A DNA stretch of 64,000 nt from Novosphingobium sp. KA1. GTDB taxonomy: Bacteria > Pseudomonadota > Alphaproteobacteria > Sphingomonadales > Sphingomonadaceae. Location of the stretch: positions 868,001 through 932,000 of the forward strand of contig NZ_CP021248.1 of assembly GCF_017309955.1 (NCBI RefSeq). The letters run 5' to 3'. Below, piece after piece: positions 7,758-16,435 of this stretch (positions are counted from its first letter, which is position 1; the number at the start of each line of letters is the position of its first letter). A program made the position numbers and the translations under genes. The notes under the pieces were generated by a model. The model searched no databases. It worked only from the letters and a program-made list of their open reading frames with translations, and was not told the DNA's origin.

Positions 7758-8205
7758 TGGTAATCTCCTCGAAAAAGAGGAGGCCTGCCCGCCGCTGTGA
7801 GCATCTCGCGTCGGAGTGCGCCGTGCAAGAGGGATTTGTTGCGGGCCTGTGGCCCGCGAAGAACAAGAGATCCCCTCCCGGGGAGCCCCGCGCCTTCCGG
7901 CACGAGGCAGCGCAGCGGGCAGGCCGCTGCGTAGAAGCGACGCACGCCGCAGGGGCGTTTGTAATGCACCGTACGCACGGGTGCTGCGGCGGGAATCGCT
8001 CATGTTTCCGGAGGGTTGCACCGTCGCATATGGTCTGACGGCAGGTCACAGAATGTCCGGTCTGTCGGACACGGGGGTTGCCGGGGCAATCCAAGTGGTT
8101 GATCTCGCTTGGCACCGATCGTCGCACGTGTCCGACACGTCAAAACCTTGAGAAATCCGTGGTTTTCTGCTACCAAGGTAAGGCTTCACCACGTGCCGGC
8201 GCAGC
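7758..8205. other. Intergenic region, candidate origin of transfer
   Basis: These 448 bp between divergent transfer genes carry no supported gene. Inverted copies of a TGTCGGACA-like motif are prominent: TGTCCG/CGGACA at 8054-8059 and 8066-8071, and TGTCGGACACG / CGTGTCCGACA at 8063-8073 and 8127-8137. A further inverted repeat, AAAACC/GGTTTT, lies at 8142-8165. A symmetric CCTCGAAAAAGAGG lies near 7769-7782. Position next to a ribbon-helix-helix gene and upstream of a MobF relaxase is typical of oriT. The nic site was not identified. Confidence 0.5.
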
Positions 8206-8520
8206 ATGGACCTGCGCATGGCAAGAATTACCATCCGTCTCTCCGACGAGCTATTCGAGCGCCTGCTCGATCAGGCAGCCACTCTTGGCACCACTCCATC
8301 GGGCTATATTCGCGATGTCCTCGAGCGCTTCGAGGGCAACGATCCCACCGGCTATCACGCCCGTTTCGACGAACTTCACGCGACCGCGATCCAGACGCTG
8401 GCGATCCTGGCGAAGTCCGTCGGTGCCCGCGCGCCGAACCTCCTCGAGGAAGGGCTGGGAGATGCCCGCCGTCTCCTGCGTGACAGGGGGCTGCTCGATC
8501 CCGAGCAGGACCGTTCGTGA
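8206..8520 (+). CDS. Ribbon-helix-helix DNA-binding protein (relaxosome accessory candidate)
   Basis: The product has 104 residues from the ATG at 8206, or 100 from the ATG at 8218. Neither start has a good ribosome-binding site. Residues 5-40 read as a ribbon-helix-helix motif: a basic beta strand ARITIRLSDELFERLLDQA, then a helix-turn-helix TLGTTPSGYIRDVLERFEG. The C-terminal half is helical and probably mediates oligomerisation. The stop overlaps the start of the coupling protein gene (GTGA). This mirrors small RHH proteins such as TrwA/TraY-type factors that bind oriT and regulate transfer genes in MobF systems. Confidence 0.75.
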   Translation: MDLRMARITIRLSDELFERLLDQAATLGTTPSGYIRDVLERFEGNDPTGYHARFDELHATAIQTLAILAKSVGARAPNLLEEGLGDARRLLRDRGLLDPEQDRS

Positions 8521-10550
8521 GCATCTTTCGGCATGACACGCTCGGGTCCTGGACCCGGGGCGGGCAGGCCACCGTCCATAACGTTCGCATGACCACACAG
8601 GTCTTCTATCAGACCTGCCTTGCCGGGCTGGTCGTCTGGATCGGCGGGATCGTGTGGTATGCGCTCGAACGCTCCAGCGCGTACGAGCGCTTTGTCCTTG
8701 CCAAGGTCGGACAGGCTCTCGTGATGGGAGATACGGTTCCGGGTAATGCCACCCCCATCCTGTTCCACACCGAAAGCGGTGAGCCCTACTGGACGACACC
8801 GGCGCGGCTCATGGACGCCGAGGTTGCCAGGGACACGTTGCGGGCTTTCGAAGGATACCTCCTTCACGGGGCTGCCATCTCCGGCGTCTTTGCCCTCGGC
8901 ATGCTGCTCTGGGCATGGTTCTACTTCACCCGAACGGGGAGGGGGCTGGGTTCCAACCAGTTCCTGCGAGGGGCACAGTTCGGCACCATCAGGCAGGTGC
9001 GCCGGGCGCTCTGGGCGCAGGCGCGGGGCAGCTTCGAAATCGGCGGTGTGCGTGTGCCCGATGCCTTCGAGCCGGAGCACATCCTGATCTGCGGGGCGCC
9101 CGGGACCGGAAAGACCAACATCATCGTCAAGATGCTGGCGGGGATCCGTACGGCCGGTCGCCGGGCGATCGTCTACGACACGGCAGGCACATTCGTGGAG
9201 AAGTTCTACCGGCCCGGGATCGACGTCCTGCTGAACCCGCTGGACGTGCGATCGGACCGATGGTCGCCCTGGGTCGATGTTCCGCGCGATTACCACTACG
9301 ACCAGATCGCCGAGTCCACGATCCCCGATAAGTCAGGCGATCCGTTCTGGGCCAAGGCCGCGCGTGGCACTCTGGTTGCGGTCATGCGCAAGCTCGCGCG
9401 GCAGGAGCGGACGCTCGTCTCGATCCTCCTCGATACCCTCCTGCGCTCGAAACTGAAGGACCTTGCGGCCTTCGCTGCCGGTACCGACGCCGCCGCCTTC
9501 ATTTCCACTGAAGGAGAGCGAACCTCGGCCGGCATCCAGGCCGAGCTGGCTTCGGTGCTGCGCAGCTTCTCCTACCTCGACGATACTGCCGATGGCCTCT
9601 CGATCCGCGATTGGGTGGCGAACGAGAAGGACGACAGCTGGCTCTTCATCAGCGTGAAGGCAGATCAGCTGCCATCGCTGCGTCCCCTGATCACGGTGTG
9701 GCTGGATATCGCTATCAGTGCGATCATGAGCTTGGCGCCAGATCGCAATCGCCGGCTCTATTGCGTCATCGACGAGCTTCCCTCGCTGCACAAGCTACCC
9801 TCGCTCTCGGATTTCCTGGCCCGCGCACGGAAGTACGGCGGCTGCGGGGTGCTGGGGTACCAGAGCTACCCGCAGCTGGAGGCGACCTATGGCATTCAGG
9901 ACGCAGCTGCGATTACCGGGTACTGCTCGACCTGGGTCGCGCTGAGGGCGAACGACACGCCGACCGCCAAGCATGTCAGCGAGAACCTCGGGCAGGTAGA
10001 GCAGGTCGAAGCCAACGAGGGCATGTCCTACGGCGTCAACGACATGCGCGACGGCGTGAACCTGTCGCGGATGCAGGTCACCCGGCCATTGGTCATGCAT
10101 ACCGAAGTGACGAACCTGCCCAACTTGGTGGGGTATCTGCGCTTCGGGCGAGATCTTCCGGTGGTGCGCTTCGAGGACAGCTTCCACAAAGTTCCGTCAG
10201 TCGCCTTTGCCTTCGAGGAAAAGCTCGACCCGCCGTTGCGGCTGGCGGTTCAAGAGGAGCCTTTGGCTCCCGACCTTGTGGCTCCTGAAGTGCCGTTACC
10301 TCCGAAACGCGGCTCAGCAAAACGTCGCCAGAGTTCGACTGTCGATGCCGCCGCCTCACCGATGTTGCCCCTTGATGTGGTCGCGGCGCCTCAATCCGAG
10401 CAGCCCTCCCAAGGTGGCAACCGGGAAGCGGAGCCCGCTCCGGCGGAGAGCGCTACACAGGCCCTCATCCTTCTCGGCAAGCCGGCAGACTTCCGTCTTC
10501 ATCAGCACGGTCGGCGCACCGGCACGCGTGATGCTGCGAGGCCGGCATGA
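8517..10550 (+). CDS. traD: Type IV coupling protein (VirD4/TraD/TrwB type)
   Basis: This is the membrane ATPase that links the relaxosome to the secretion channel. The 677-residue protein starts with GTG at 8517, overlapping the preceding stop. Two membrane segments lie near residues 28-50 and 120-143, followed by the motor domain: Walker A GAPGTGKTN near residues 192-200, Walker B-like LYCVIDELPSLH near residue 415, and the arginine/QSYPQLEATYG segment near residue 450. The last 120 residues are Pro/Ala-rich and divergent, as usual for species-specific tails. It overlaps the relaxase start by four bases. No VirB/Tra pore genes are within the window, so a channel would have to be encoded elsewhere. 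Confidence 0.9.
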   Translation: MSIFRHDTLGSWTRGGQATVHNVRMTTQVFYQTCLAGLVVWIGGIVWYALERSSAYERFVLAKVGQALVMGDTVPGNATPILFHTESGEPYWTTPARLMDAEVARDTLRAFEGYLLHGAAISGVFALGMLLWAWFYFTRTGRGLGSNQFLRGAQFGTIRQVRRALWAQARGSFEIGGVRVPDAFEPEHILICGAPGTGKTNIIVKMLAGIRTAGRRAIVYDTAGTFVEKFYRPGIDVLLNPLDVRSDRWSPWVDVPRDYHYDQIAESTIPDKSGDPFWAKAARGTLVAVMRKLARQERTLVSILLDTLLRSKLKDLAAFAAGTDAAAFISTEGERTSAGIQAELASVLRSFSYLDDTADGLSIRDWVANEKDDSWLFISVKADQLPSLRPLITVWLDIAISAIMSLAPDRNRRLYCVIDELPSLHKLPSLSDFLARARKYGGCGVLGYQSYPQLEATYGIQDAAAITGYCSTWVALRANDTPTAKHVSENLGQVEQVEANEGMSYGVNDMRDGVNLSRMQVTRPLVMHTEVTNLPNLVGYLRFGRDLPVVRFEDSFHKVPSVAFAFEEKLDPPLRLAVQEEPLAPDLVAPEVPLPPKRGSAKRRQSSTVDAAASPMLPLDVVAAPQSEQPSQGGNREAEPAPAESATQALILLGKPADFRLHQHGRRTGTRDAARPA

Positions 10551-13501
10551 TCCATCCCCGCCGCCTCAAGGGTACGCCGAAGAACCTCGCGCGCTACTAC
10601 GCTGTCGGGGATTACTACACGAAAGGGGAGGGTGAGCATTCGCAGTGGGGCGGGCTGATCGCCGATGAGCTTGGTCTCTCCGGCAAGGTGGATCCTGCTG
10701 TGATGCGTGATCTGCTGGCGGGCAAGATCGGCGATGTGCAACTGGGGCGCCGAAAACGCGACGGTACCATCGAGCATCATCCCGGCTGGGACTTTGCGGT
10801 CAATGCGCCGAAGTCTGTTTCGATCACGGCGCTTGTCATGGGGGATGAGAGGATCGTTGCCGCTCATGAGGCGGCGGTGACCGAGGCCTTGGGTTACCTC
10901 GAGGAGCACGCAACCCTACGCCGCCGCAGCGACGGGGAGGTGGTCCACGAGAGCACGGGGCGCCTCGTCTATGCCCGTTTCACGGAGCATGCCTCTCGTG
11001 AGCTTGACCCCCACCTCCATACCCATGTGGTCATCATGAATATTACGAACAGGGGGGCAGGGGAGCAGATGGTAAGCCTCGAAACACGGGCGATGTACGC
11101 CGAGCAGATGGTTGCCGGGCAGATCTATCGTAATGAGCTCGCTCACCGGATCCGAGAGCTCGGCTATGATGTTGATTTCGATCCCAGGCGAGGGCTGTTC
11201 GAGATCCGCGGAGTCCCCAAGGATCTGGTGAATGAGATGTCGCAGCGCGCCGAGCAGATCGAGGCTCATGCGAAGGAGCATGGGCTCGAAGGCCAGGCTG
11301 CACGGCGCAAATCGTTTTACGAAACCCGCGGGGCAAAGGCGCGCGCAACCCTTGAGGATCTTCGAGGCCAATGGAGCGCACGCCTCGGAACATACCGGGA
11401 GGTGCTCGAGGGGGTTAAGGAGACAGCCGAAGGGCGTGGCCCACGCACGTTGGAGCCATCCCCTGCTGTCTCGGCCCGCGCCATGTTGTTCGGCTTGCGC
11501 CATTCCGAAGGCAGGGAAGCGGTCAACAACCTCGGACAGCTCTTGCGGGCGGGGCTCGCCTCGCACCTAGGGGAAGTTCGCCTTTCCGATATCCGGCCTC
11601 TTGCCGAGGAGCACGAGGGGCGGCGCAAGCTGCTGAAGGCGCAGCAGCCCACAGGCGATCTGGTGCTGACCCGTGGGCGCACGACGCGCAGGACCGCTCG
11701 CCTTGAGCTGGCCCTATCCGATCACCTGGCTCTGGCCTTGAACGATGCCTCCCCGCTAGCGCAGGACGCCCGGCTGGTCGAAGCGGGCGTAGAACACGGC
11801 CTCACCCCGGCGCAGCAGGCAGGCCTGCTCCATCTTGGCACAAGCCCGGATCGCCTAGTCGGTGTCCATGGCGTCGCCGGCGCCGGTAAGTCGACACTCG
11901 TGGGAGCGCTCCGCCGGGCCAGCGACGAGCGATTCGCCATGATCGCCCTGGCCCCAACCTCGTCCGCGGCGGCCGAACTTGGTGGGCGGGCCGGGATCGA
12001 GAGCCGTACCGTCGCCAGTCTTCTCGCGCGGGGAGGGCGAGGGCTGGACGAGAACTCGGTGCTCATCCTCGATGAGGCCGGGCAGCTTGGCAACCGGCAA
12101 GCCATACGCCTGCTGGAACTGAGCCGGCTTTCGGGCGCGCGGCTCATCATGCTTGGCGACAATCGTCAGACGGGTGCCATCGAGCAGGGCAAGCCTTTCT
12201 GGCTGATGCAGCAGCTGGGCTTGTCGCGGGTCGATCTCATGCAGTCCGTCCGCCAGGAAACCAGGGCGATGAAAGCCGCGGTCGCGCTCGCTCGTAGCGG
12301 CGACTACGCCGGGTCGCTTGCTAATCTCGACAAGGTCCTCACGCAGGAGAAACCCGAGGAACTCGCGCAAAGTCTGGTTCGGGAATGGACGAGGCTCAAA
12401 CCCGAAACCCGAACCACTACCAACATCCTGGTGCTGGATAACGCTACGCGGCTAATCGTGAACACGAAGGTGCGCGAGGCGCTTCGGACCGAGGGAGCGA
12501 TCGGCGCGGAGGATGCGCGTCTTTCGGTGCTGACGCCGGCCGGGCTGTCCGATGCGGAGAAGCGCTATGCCCGGTTCTACAGCCGCGGGCAGGTTCTGAC
12601 ATTTTCGCGCGGCGATGCCCGCCTGGGAATTGCCCACGATGGTGAATACCGCGTCGTCCGAATGGTCATGGATGATTACGACCGGCAAGTGCTGGAACTT
12701 GCCGACGAGCATGGCCGTATCGTTCGCTGGAGTCCGCGCCTCGGCAAGCCGCAGCGGGTCAACGTGTTCAATGTGGAGGACCGGGAGCTAACGCGCGGTG
12801 ATCGTATCCAGTGGCGCCTGGTGAACCACGATCTCGACATCAAGAATGCCGAGCGGGGAACGGTCGAGACGCTAGAAGGCAGCCGGGCAACGATCCGATG
12901 GGATCGGGATGGCAGGCGCCAGTCGATCGACCTAGCCCAACACAAGACGTGGGACCACGGGTACGCGGAGACCATTTATGCGGCCCAGTCGAAGACCTAT
13001 GACAGGGTCTACGTGTTGGCGCCACTTGGCTCGCCGCTGGTGAACGGCAAGAACTACTACACCGCGATTACCCGGGCGCGCTTCGGCGTGAAACTCTGGA
13101 CCCAGGATCGGGACAAGCTCGCCGAGTTGCTGACCGTGAGGTCGGGTGAAAAGACCTCCGCCCTGGAGGGGCTGGGCCGCGTCGAGCGCGACAGCCTGAA
13201 GGGCAGGGCGCCGCGCCATTCGGAGCGATGGGAGCGCATGAGACAGGAACAGGCAGCGGATCGCCGCCAGCGCGCGCTACGCCTCGCTGCGCAAAGGGGC
13301 TCGGCAGGCCAGGGCGCGCGTGGCGGCCTTGCTGCGGGCCTCGCCGAGCGCGGCAGATACGCTGCGGCCTTCCTCGACGCTTGGCTCCAATCGATCTTCA
13401 CCCAGGGGCGCCCGGCAGATTTCGGCGCCGGCACGCAGGCCCGATCAGACAAAGCAATCGAACCCGCCCCCAACAAGAACGGAGAGCGCCGTGATCGGTA
13501 A
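10547..13501 (+). CDS. MobF-family relaxase with helicase domain (TrwC/TraI type)
   Basis: The 984-residue protein nicks oriT and unwinds the transferred strand. The relaxase domain fills residues 1-300: tandem tyrosines near the N-terminus (YY at 17-18 and 23-24) serve as strand-transfer candidates, and the histidine triad LDPHLHTHVVIMN lies near residue 155. The helicase part follows, with Walker A VAGAGKST near residue 443, LILDEAGQLG near 506, a GDNRQTGAIEQG segment near 540, and a closing YYTAITRAR motif near 842 as in RecD2/TraI-type helicases. Length agrees with TrwC (about 970). It is coupled to the coupling protein upstream and overlaps the lytic transglycosylase downstream. No frameshift or missing core motif is visible. 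Confidence 0.93.
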   Translation: MIHPRRLKGTPKNLARYYAVGDYYTKGEGEHSQWGGLIADELGLSGKVDPAVMRDLLAGKIGDVQLGRRKRDGTIEHHPGWDFAVNAPKSVSITALVMGDERIVAAHEAAVTEALGYLEEHATLRRRSDGEVVHESTGRLVYARFTEHASRELDPHLHTHVVIMNITNRGAGEQMVSLETRAMYAEQMVAGQIYRNELAHRIRELGYDVDFDPRRGLFEIRGVPKDLVNEMSQRAEQIEAHAKEHGLEGQAARRKSFYETRGAKARATLEDLRGQWSARLGTYREVLEGVKETAEGRGPRTLEPSPAVSARAMLFGLRHSEGREAVNNLGQLLRAGLASHLGEVRLSDIRPLAEEHEGRRKLLKAQQPTGDLVLTRGRTTRRTARLELALSDHLALALNDASPLAQDARLVEAGVEHGLTPAQQAGLLHLGTSPDRLVGVHGVAGAGKSTLVGALRRASDERFAMIALAPTSSAAAELGGRAGIESRTVASLLARGGRGLDENSVLILDEAGQLGNRQAIRLLELSRLSGARLIMLGDNRQTGAIEQGKPFWLMQQLGLSRVDLMQSVRQETRAMKAAVALARSGDYAGSLANLDKVLTQEKPEELAQSLVREWTRLKPETRTTTNILVLDNATRLIVNTKVREALRTEGAIGAEDARLSVLTPAGLSDAEKRYARFYSRGQVLTFSRGDARLGIAHDGEYRVVRMVMDDYDRQVLELADEHGRIVRWSPRLGKPQRVNVFNVEDRELTRGDRIQWRLVNHDLDIKNAERGTVETLEGSRATIRWDRDGRRQSIDLAQHKTWDHGYAETIYAAQSKTYDRVYVLAPLGSPLVNGKNYYTAITRARFGVKLWTQDRDKLAELLTVRSGEKTSALEGLGRVERDSLKGRAPRHSERWERMRQEQAADRRQRALRLAAQRGSAGQGARGGLAAGLAERGRYAAAFLDAWLQSIFTQGRPADFGAGTQARSDKAIEPAPNKNGERRDR

Positions 13502-13991
13502 ATCTGCCAAATTGGCATTCGCCCCATTGCTTTTTGCCGCGGCCATATTTCCAGGTGGCACCGAGGCGCGTGCGGTCGTGAACCTGGAGCAGGAAGCCCT
13601 GATCGGTCGATGCATTCACGAGGCGGCGTCGGGGCGCGCGTGGTTGGAGCGGACGCTCTGGGGCCTGCGTGATCAAGAAGCAGGGTGGATCGGCGCGGAG
13701 GTTGCGAACACTAATGGGACCCATGATCTTGGCCCGATGCAGATCAATACCTGGTGGCTTTCAAAACTCTCTGCTCTCATCAGCAAGCCTCCCGAGATCG
13801 TAAGGATCTGGCTCATCCACGATGCCTGCTTCAATGTTCAAATGGCGCGCTGGATATTTCTGACTGAGCTCAGCGCAAATCGCGATTATTGGAGGGCAAT
13901 TGGCGCGTATCACAGTCCGACCGATTGGAGGCGCCGCGACTATGCGCTCTCGGTCTCTAAAAAGCTGAAAGCGCGGTTCGGTACGAATTGA
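13491..13991 (+). CDS. VirB1-like lytic transglycosylase
   Basis: The product has 166 residues from the GTG at 13491, with GGAGAG four bases upstream, inside the last 11 bases of the relaxase gene. Residues 5-28 form a Sec signal peptide ending at ARA. The lysozyme-like domain has a candidate catalytic Glu in LRDQEAGW, then NTNGTHDLGPMQIN, the hallmark GxMQI-type strand, and an AYHSPTDW segment near the end. It would cut peptidoglycan to let the transfer apparatus through the wall. Position directly after the relaxase fits a conjugation role. Confidence 0.85.
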   Translation: MIGKSAKLAFAPLLFAAAIFPGGTEARAVVNLEQEALIGRCIHEAASGRAWLERTLWGLRDQEAGWIGAEVANTNGTHDLGPMQINTWWLSKLSALISKPPEIVRIWLIHDACFNVQMARWIFLTELSANRDYWRAIGAYHSPTDWRRRDYALSVSKKLKARFGTN

Positions 13992-14068
13992 CGAGTGTTA
14001 ACTCCCTTTCGTTTGGATCACTGTTATGGTCTCATGGCAGGGCTGGTGCGCACAGCGATTGGTGAAAC

Positions 14069-14404
14069 ATGCTGACTGATCTCGATCATCTCCCTCAGGA
14101 TCTTCGACCGGATCTCAAACTTGTTCTCGAGGTTCTCTTTTCGGAATTTGCGAACTCGGTGGTACTCTCAACGCAGCAATGGAAGCGACAGGGACGAATT
14201 TTGAAGGTCATCCTGTTCGGCGCCTATGCCCGCGGTACCGGACCGCGGGAGCTACCAGGCGGGCGCACACCAAAGTACTCCATCCTTGTGGTGGTTAGCG
14301 ATGACCGGCTTGCGCAAAAATCCGATTTTCCATTGAATGCCGAGGATCGGTTGATGCGCGAGCATAACATAACTGGACGGCTGAGAGTCCCGATTAGCTT
14401 GTGA
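14069..14404 (+). pseudogene. Nucleotidyltransferase (MNT-type) gene truncated by IS3
   Basis: Residues 1-109 cover most of a minimal nucleotidyltransferase domain: ILKVILFGAYARGTG (the G-S/A-x-A/Y-R-G signature) and KYSILVVVSDDRL, where an S/D-x-D/L metal-binding pair is expected. The second element reads SIL rather than DFDLL, so the active site is questionable. Relatives I recall carry an extra C-terminal HEPN domain. Here the reading frame ends exactly where the IS3 element begins, and the TGA stop is the first three bases of the element (14402-14404). It is best treated as a truncated, probably inactive remnant of a nucleotidyltransferase/HEPN-type gene. Confidence 0.7.
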
Positions 14405-14435
14405 TCGGCCCCCACCGAGTGGTCCGGGTTATTTG

Positions 14436-14774
14436 TTAGTGTAAGATTGCCTCCGGCGCCATGGCCGGCCGCAGGTGGAGCGAAGCGGAACCGGAGGGCG
14501 GCCATGGCGGCGTCGCTGCTTCCGGGGCCGGCGGCCGGTAGCCCAGCGAGCTGTGCGGCCTGACAGTGTTGTAGTGCCGCCGCCAAGCCTCGATCAGGAT
14601 CTTAGCCTCGGCCAGGGTGTAGAAGATCTCACCGTTGAGTAGCTCGTCACGCATCGAGCCGTTGAAGGACTGGCAGTAGCCATTTTCCCACGGGCTGCCG
14701 GGGGTGATGTAGAGCGTCTTCACACCGATCCTGCCCAGCCATTCTTGCACGGCATTGGCGATAAATTCGGGGCC
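14436..14774 (-). pseudogene. IS3 OrfB transposase, C-terminal fragment
   Basis: This fragment begins at GPEFIANAVQEWL, immediately after the second catalytic Asp, and runs through TPGSPWENGYCQSFNG with the third acidic residue (the Glu after Arg-Asp in SMRDE) to HYNTVRPHSSLGYRPPAPE and the stop at 14436. It is the downstream part of the orfB whose N-terminal part lies at 16436-16990. The two halves join seamlessly in frame as RSDN-GPEF once the insert is removed. It has no start codon of its own and is inactive. Confidence 0.88.
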
Positions 14775-14927
14775 ATAGCACATTGGGAAGCAAGCTCTGG
14801 AATGGCCGGATTGCCTTGATGATGACAAGGGCGCGTAGCGCCCGCAGGCTTCATCAAGGCGGTCATGAACGCCCAGCAGGGCTCTAAAGTGAGGTTGTCG
14901 AGACGACACTTTGGAGGCTGACCGATC
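14775..14927 (+). ncRNA. Candidate bridge RNA region of the IS110 element
   Basis: The non-coding left end contains strong RNA-type structure. A 10-bp perfect stem GCCTTGATGA/TCATCAAGGC (14813-14822, 14851-14860) encloses a second perfect stem GGGCGC/GCGCCC (14829-14834, 14838-14843). A third hairpin lies at 14886-14912 (AAAGT/ACTTT with inner GTCG/CGAC). In the IS110 group the bridge RNA that programmes target and donor recognition is encoded in this position. The assignment is inferred from location and structure. The guide loops were not resolved. Confidence 0.55.
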
Positions 14928-16190
14928 ATGACCAAACTCTCTTCTACACCCGCCGGCGCCGTACTGGTAGCAATCGATATGGCCAAGAATCGGCAAGAGG
15001 TGCTCATCGAGCGCCCCGAGGGCGGACGACGCAGGCGCATGACGGTGCTCGCGACCAAGACGGACTATGATGCTCTGGCAGACCAACTCGCCGCCATCGG
15101 AAGGCCCATCGTGGTCGGCTTCGAAGCGACAGGCAACTACCATCGGACCCTTGCGCATCGGCTGCTCACTGCAGGGTTCGAGCTACGGCTCATCTCGTCG
15201 GTGGCTTTGGCGCGGACGCGGGAGGCGTTGCATAATAGCTGGGACAAGAACGACCCTAAGGACGCGCAGGTCATCCTGCACATGCTGCAGATCGGCGCCA
15301 CCCAGCGCTATGTCGACCCGCTCGCTGTCGGAATCAACGATCTGCAGGAGTTATCCAAGACGCACGAGGTCGTCTCCAAGATGAAGACGCAAACCTGGCA
15401 TCGCATATTGACCCACTACCTCCCGCTCTATTTTCCCGAGATCGCCCACTTTGCGGGCAATAGCAGGTCAGATTGGTTCTTGGCGCTCCTCGAGCGATTT
15501 CCGACCCCAGCCATTATAACCTCGCTTGATCGTGAAGCCTTCTCTACCGAGGTATGGCCACTGATCGGGCGCAAGGTCTCCAAAGCGAGGCTGATCAACG
15601 ATATTTATGAGACTGCGCGCGCTTCGGCAGCGTTGCCGGTGCCAGAGGACTCCGCGGCGATCACCATGTTCCGTATGGTCATTGCGCAGGGACGAAGTCT
15701 CATCCAGCAGCGCGACGAGATTGAGCGGCTTGCCCATCTCAAGCTCGCCGATCACGTTGACTACCAGTTGCTGCGCAAAATTCCCGGCATCGGTCCGATC
15801 AATGCACTGACGATCCTGGCAGAGGCAGGCGATCTACGTCGCTTCAGCCATCACCGCCAATTCCTGAAATTCTGTGGTCTGGATCTCGCGACCTGCCAAT
15901 CAGGCACTTTCCGCGGCCGCACCAAGCTATCCAAGTACGGCAACGCACGATTGCGCCGGACCTTCTGGATGGCTGCCCAAATTGCCGCGCGGCAGCGCGA
16001 CAACAGCTTCCGCGACAAGCTCGGACGATATACCGCCGGGCACGCGGACGATGCCGATCGCCGCCGCAAGGCGATGACGGCGCTCACCGCCAAGATGGCG
16101 CGCGTGGCTCACGCGGTCGTCAAGACGGGGACAGAGTACCGGCCGTTCATTGAACGGTCGGATGCCAGGTGGAAGGACCCCTCTCTGTAA
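14928..16190 (+). CDS. IS110-family transposase
   Basis: The complete 420-residue transposase starts at the ATG at 14928 with TTGGAGG upstream. The N-terminal RuvC-like DEDD domain shows VLVAIDMAKNRQEV (first Asp), VVGFEATGNYHRTLA (Glu) and NDPKDAQVI (the third and fourth acidic residues) in residues 12-120. The C-terminal transposase_20 domain shows KIPGIGPINALTILAEAGD near residue 285, FLKFCGLDLATCQSGTF and KYGNARLRRTFWMAA, including the serine used for catalysis by relatives. No frame damage is visible, so the element may be active. Confidence 0.93.
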   Translation: MTKLSSTPAGAVLVAIDMAKNRQEVLIERPEGGRRRRMTVLATKTDYDALADQLAAIGRPIVVGFEATGNYHRTLAHRLLTAGFELRLISSVALARTREALHNSWDKNDPKDAQVILHMLQIGATQRYVDPLAVGINDLQELSKTHEVVSKMKTQTWHRILTHYLPLYFPEIAHFAGNSRSDWFLALLERFPTPAIITSLDREAFSTEVWPLIGRKVSKARLINDIYETARASAALPVPEDSAAITMFRMVIAQGRSLIQQRDEIERLAHLKLADHVDYQLLRKIPGIGPINALTILAEAGDLRRFSHHRQFLKFCGLDLATCQSGTFRGRTKLSKYGNARLRRTFWMAAQIAARQRDNSFRDKLGRYTAGHADDADRRRKAMTALTAKMARVAHAVVKTGTEYRPFIERSDARWKDPSL

Positions 16191-16244
16191 GGGCCATGAG
16201 GGCGCGAAAGCGACCCTGTAGATAATGTTCGGGCCTTCCACCTG
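16166..16244. repeat. Inverted repeat spanning the transposase stop
   Basis: An 11-bp perfect inverted repeat, CAGGTGGAAGG (16166-16176) and CCTTCCACCTG (16234-16244), brackets the end of the IS110 transposase gene. It could fold in the transcript or be part of the right-end recognition structure. The role is unknown. Confidence 0.6.
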
Positions 16245-16435
16245 GGTGCGTATCTCGTTCTAAGGACGGTGAGGACCACGGCCGCCTCGGCGCCGCTGGA
16301 TCCTGTGTTTGCTATGGCAGGGAGCGATCCCGTTGACGGTGGAAGCCATCTGGCTCAGAATGCAGGCCGCGCCGATCGTTGTCGACGCGAAGAGACCTGC
16401 TGGCCAAATCGCGCCATTGCTTCGCGACCCAGGAC

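Larger units (their letters stand above)
14775..16435 (+). mobile_element. IS110-family insertion sequence inside IS3
   Basis: The boundaries are set by removing the DNA that splits the IS3 orfB codons GAC AAC | GGC CCC. They are good to a few bases because any core dinucleotide shared with the target could not be assigned. The element is about 1.66 kb, has no obvious terminal inverted repeats (as expected for IS110) and carries one transposase gene. There is a 153-bp 5' non-coding region and a 245-bp 3' non-coding region. The long 3' side is unusual and might include extra sequence. Confidence 0.65.
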
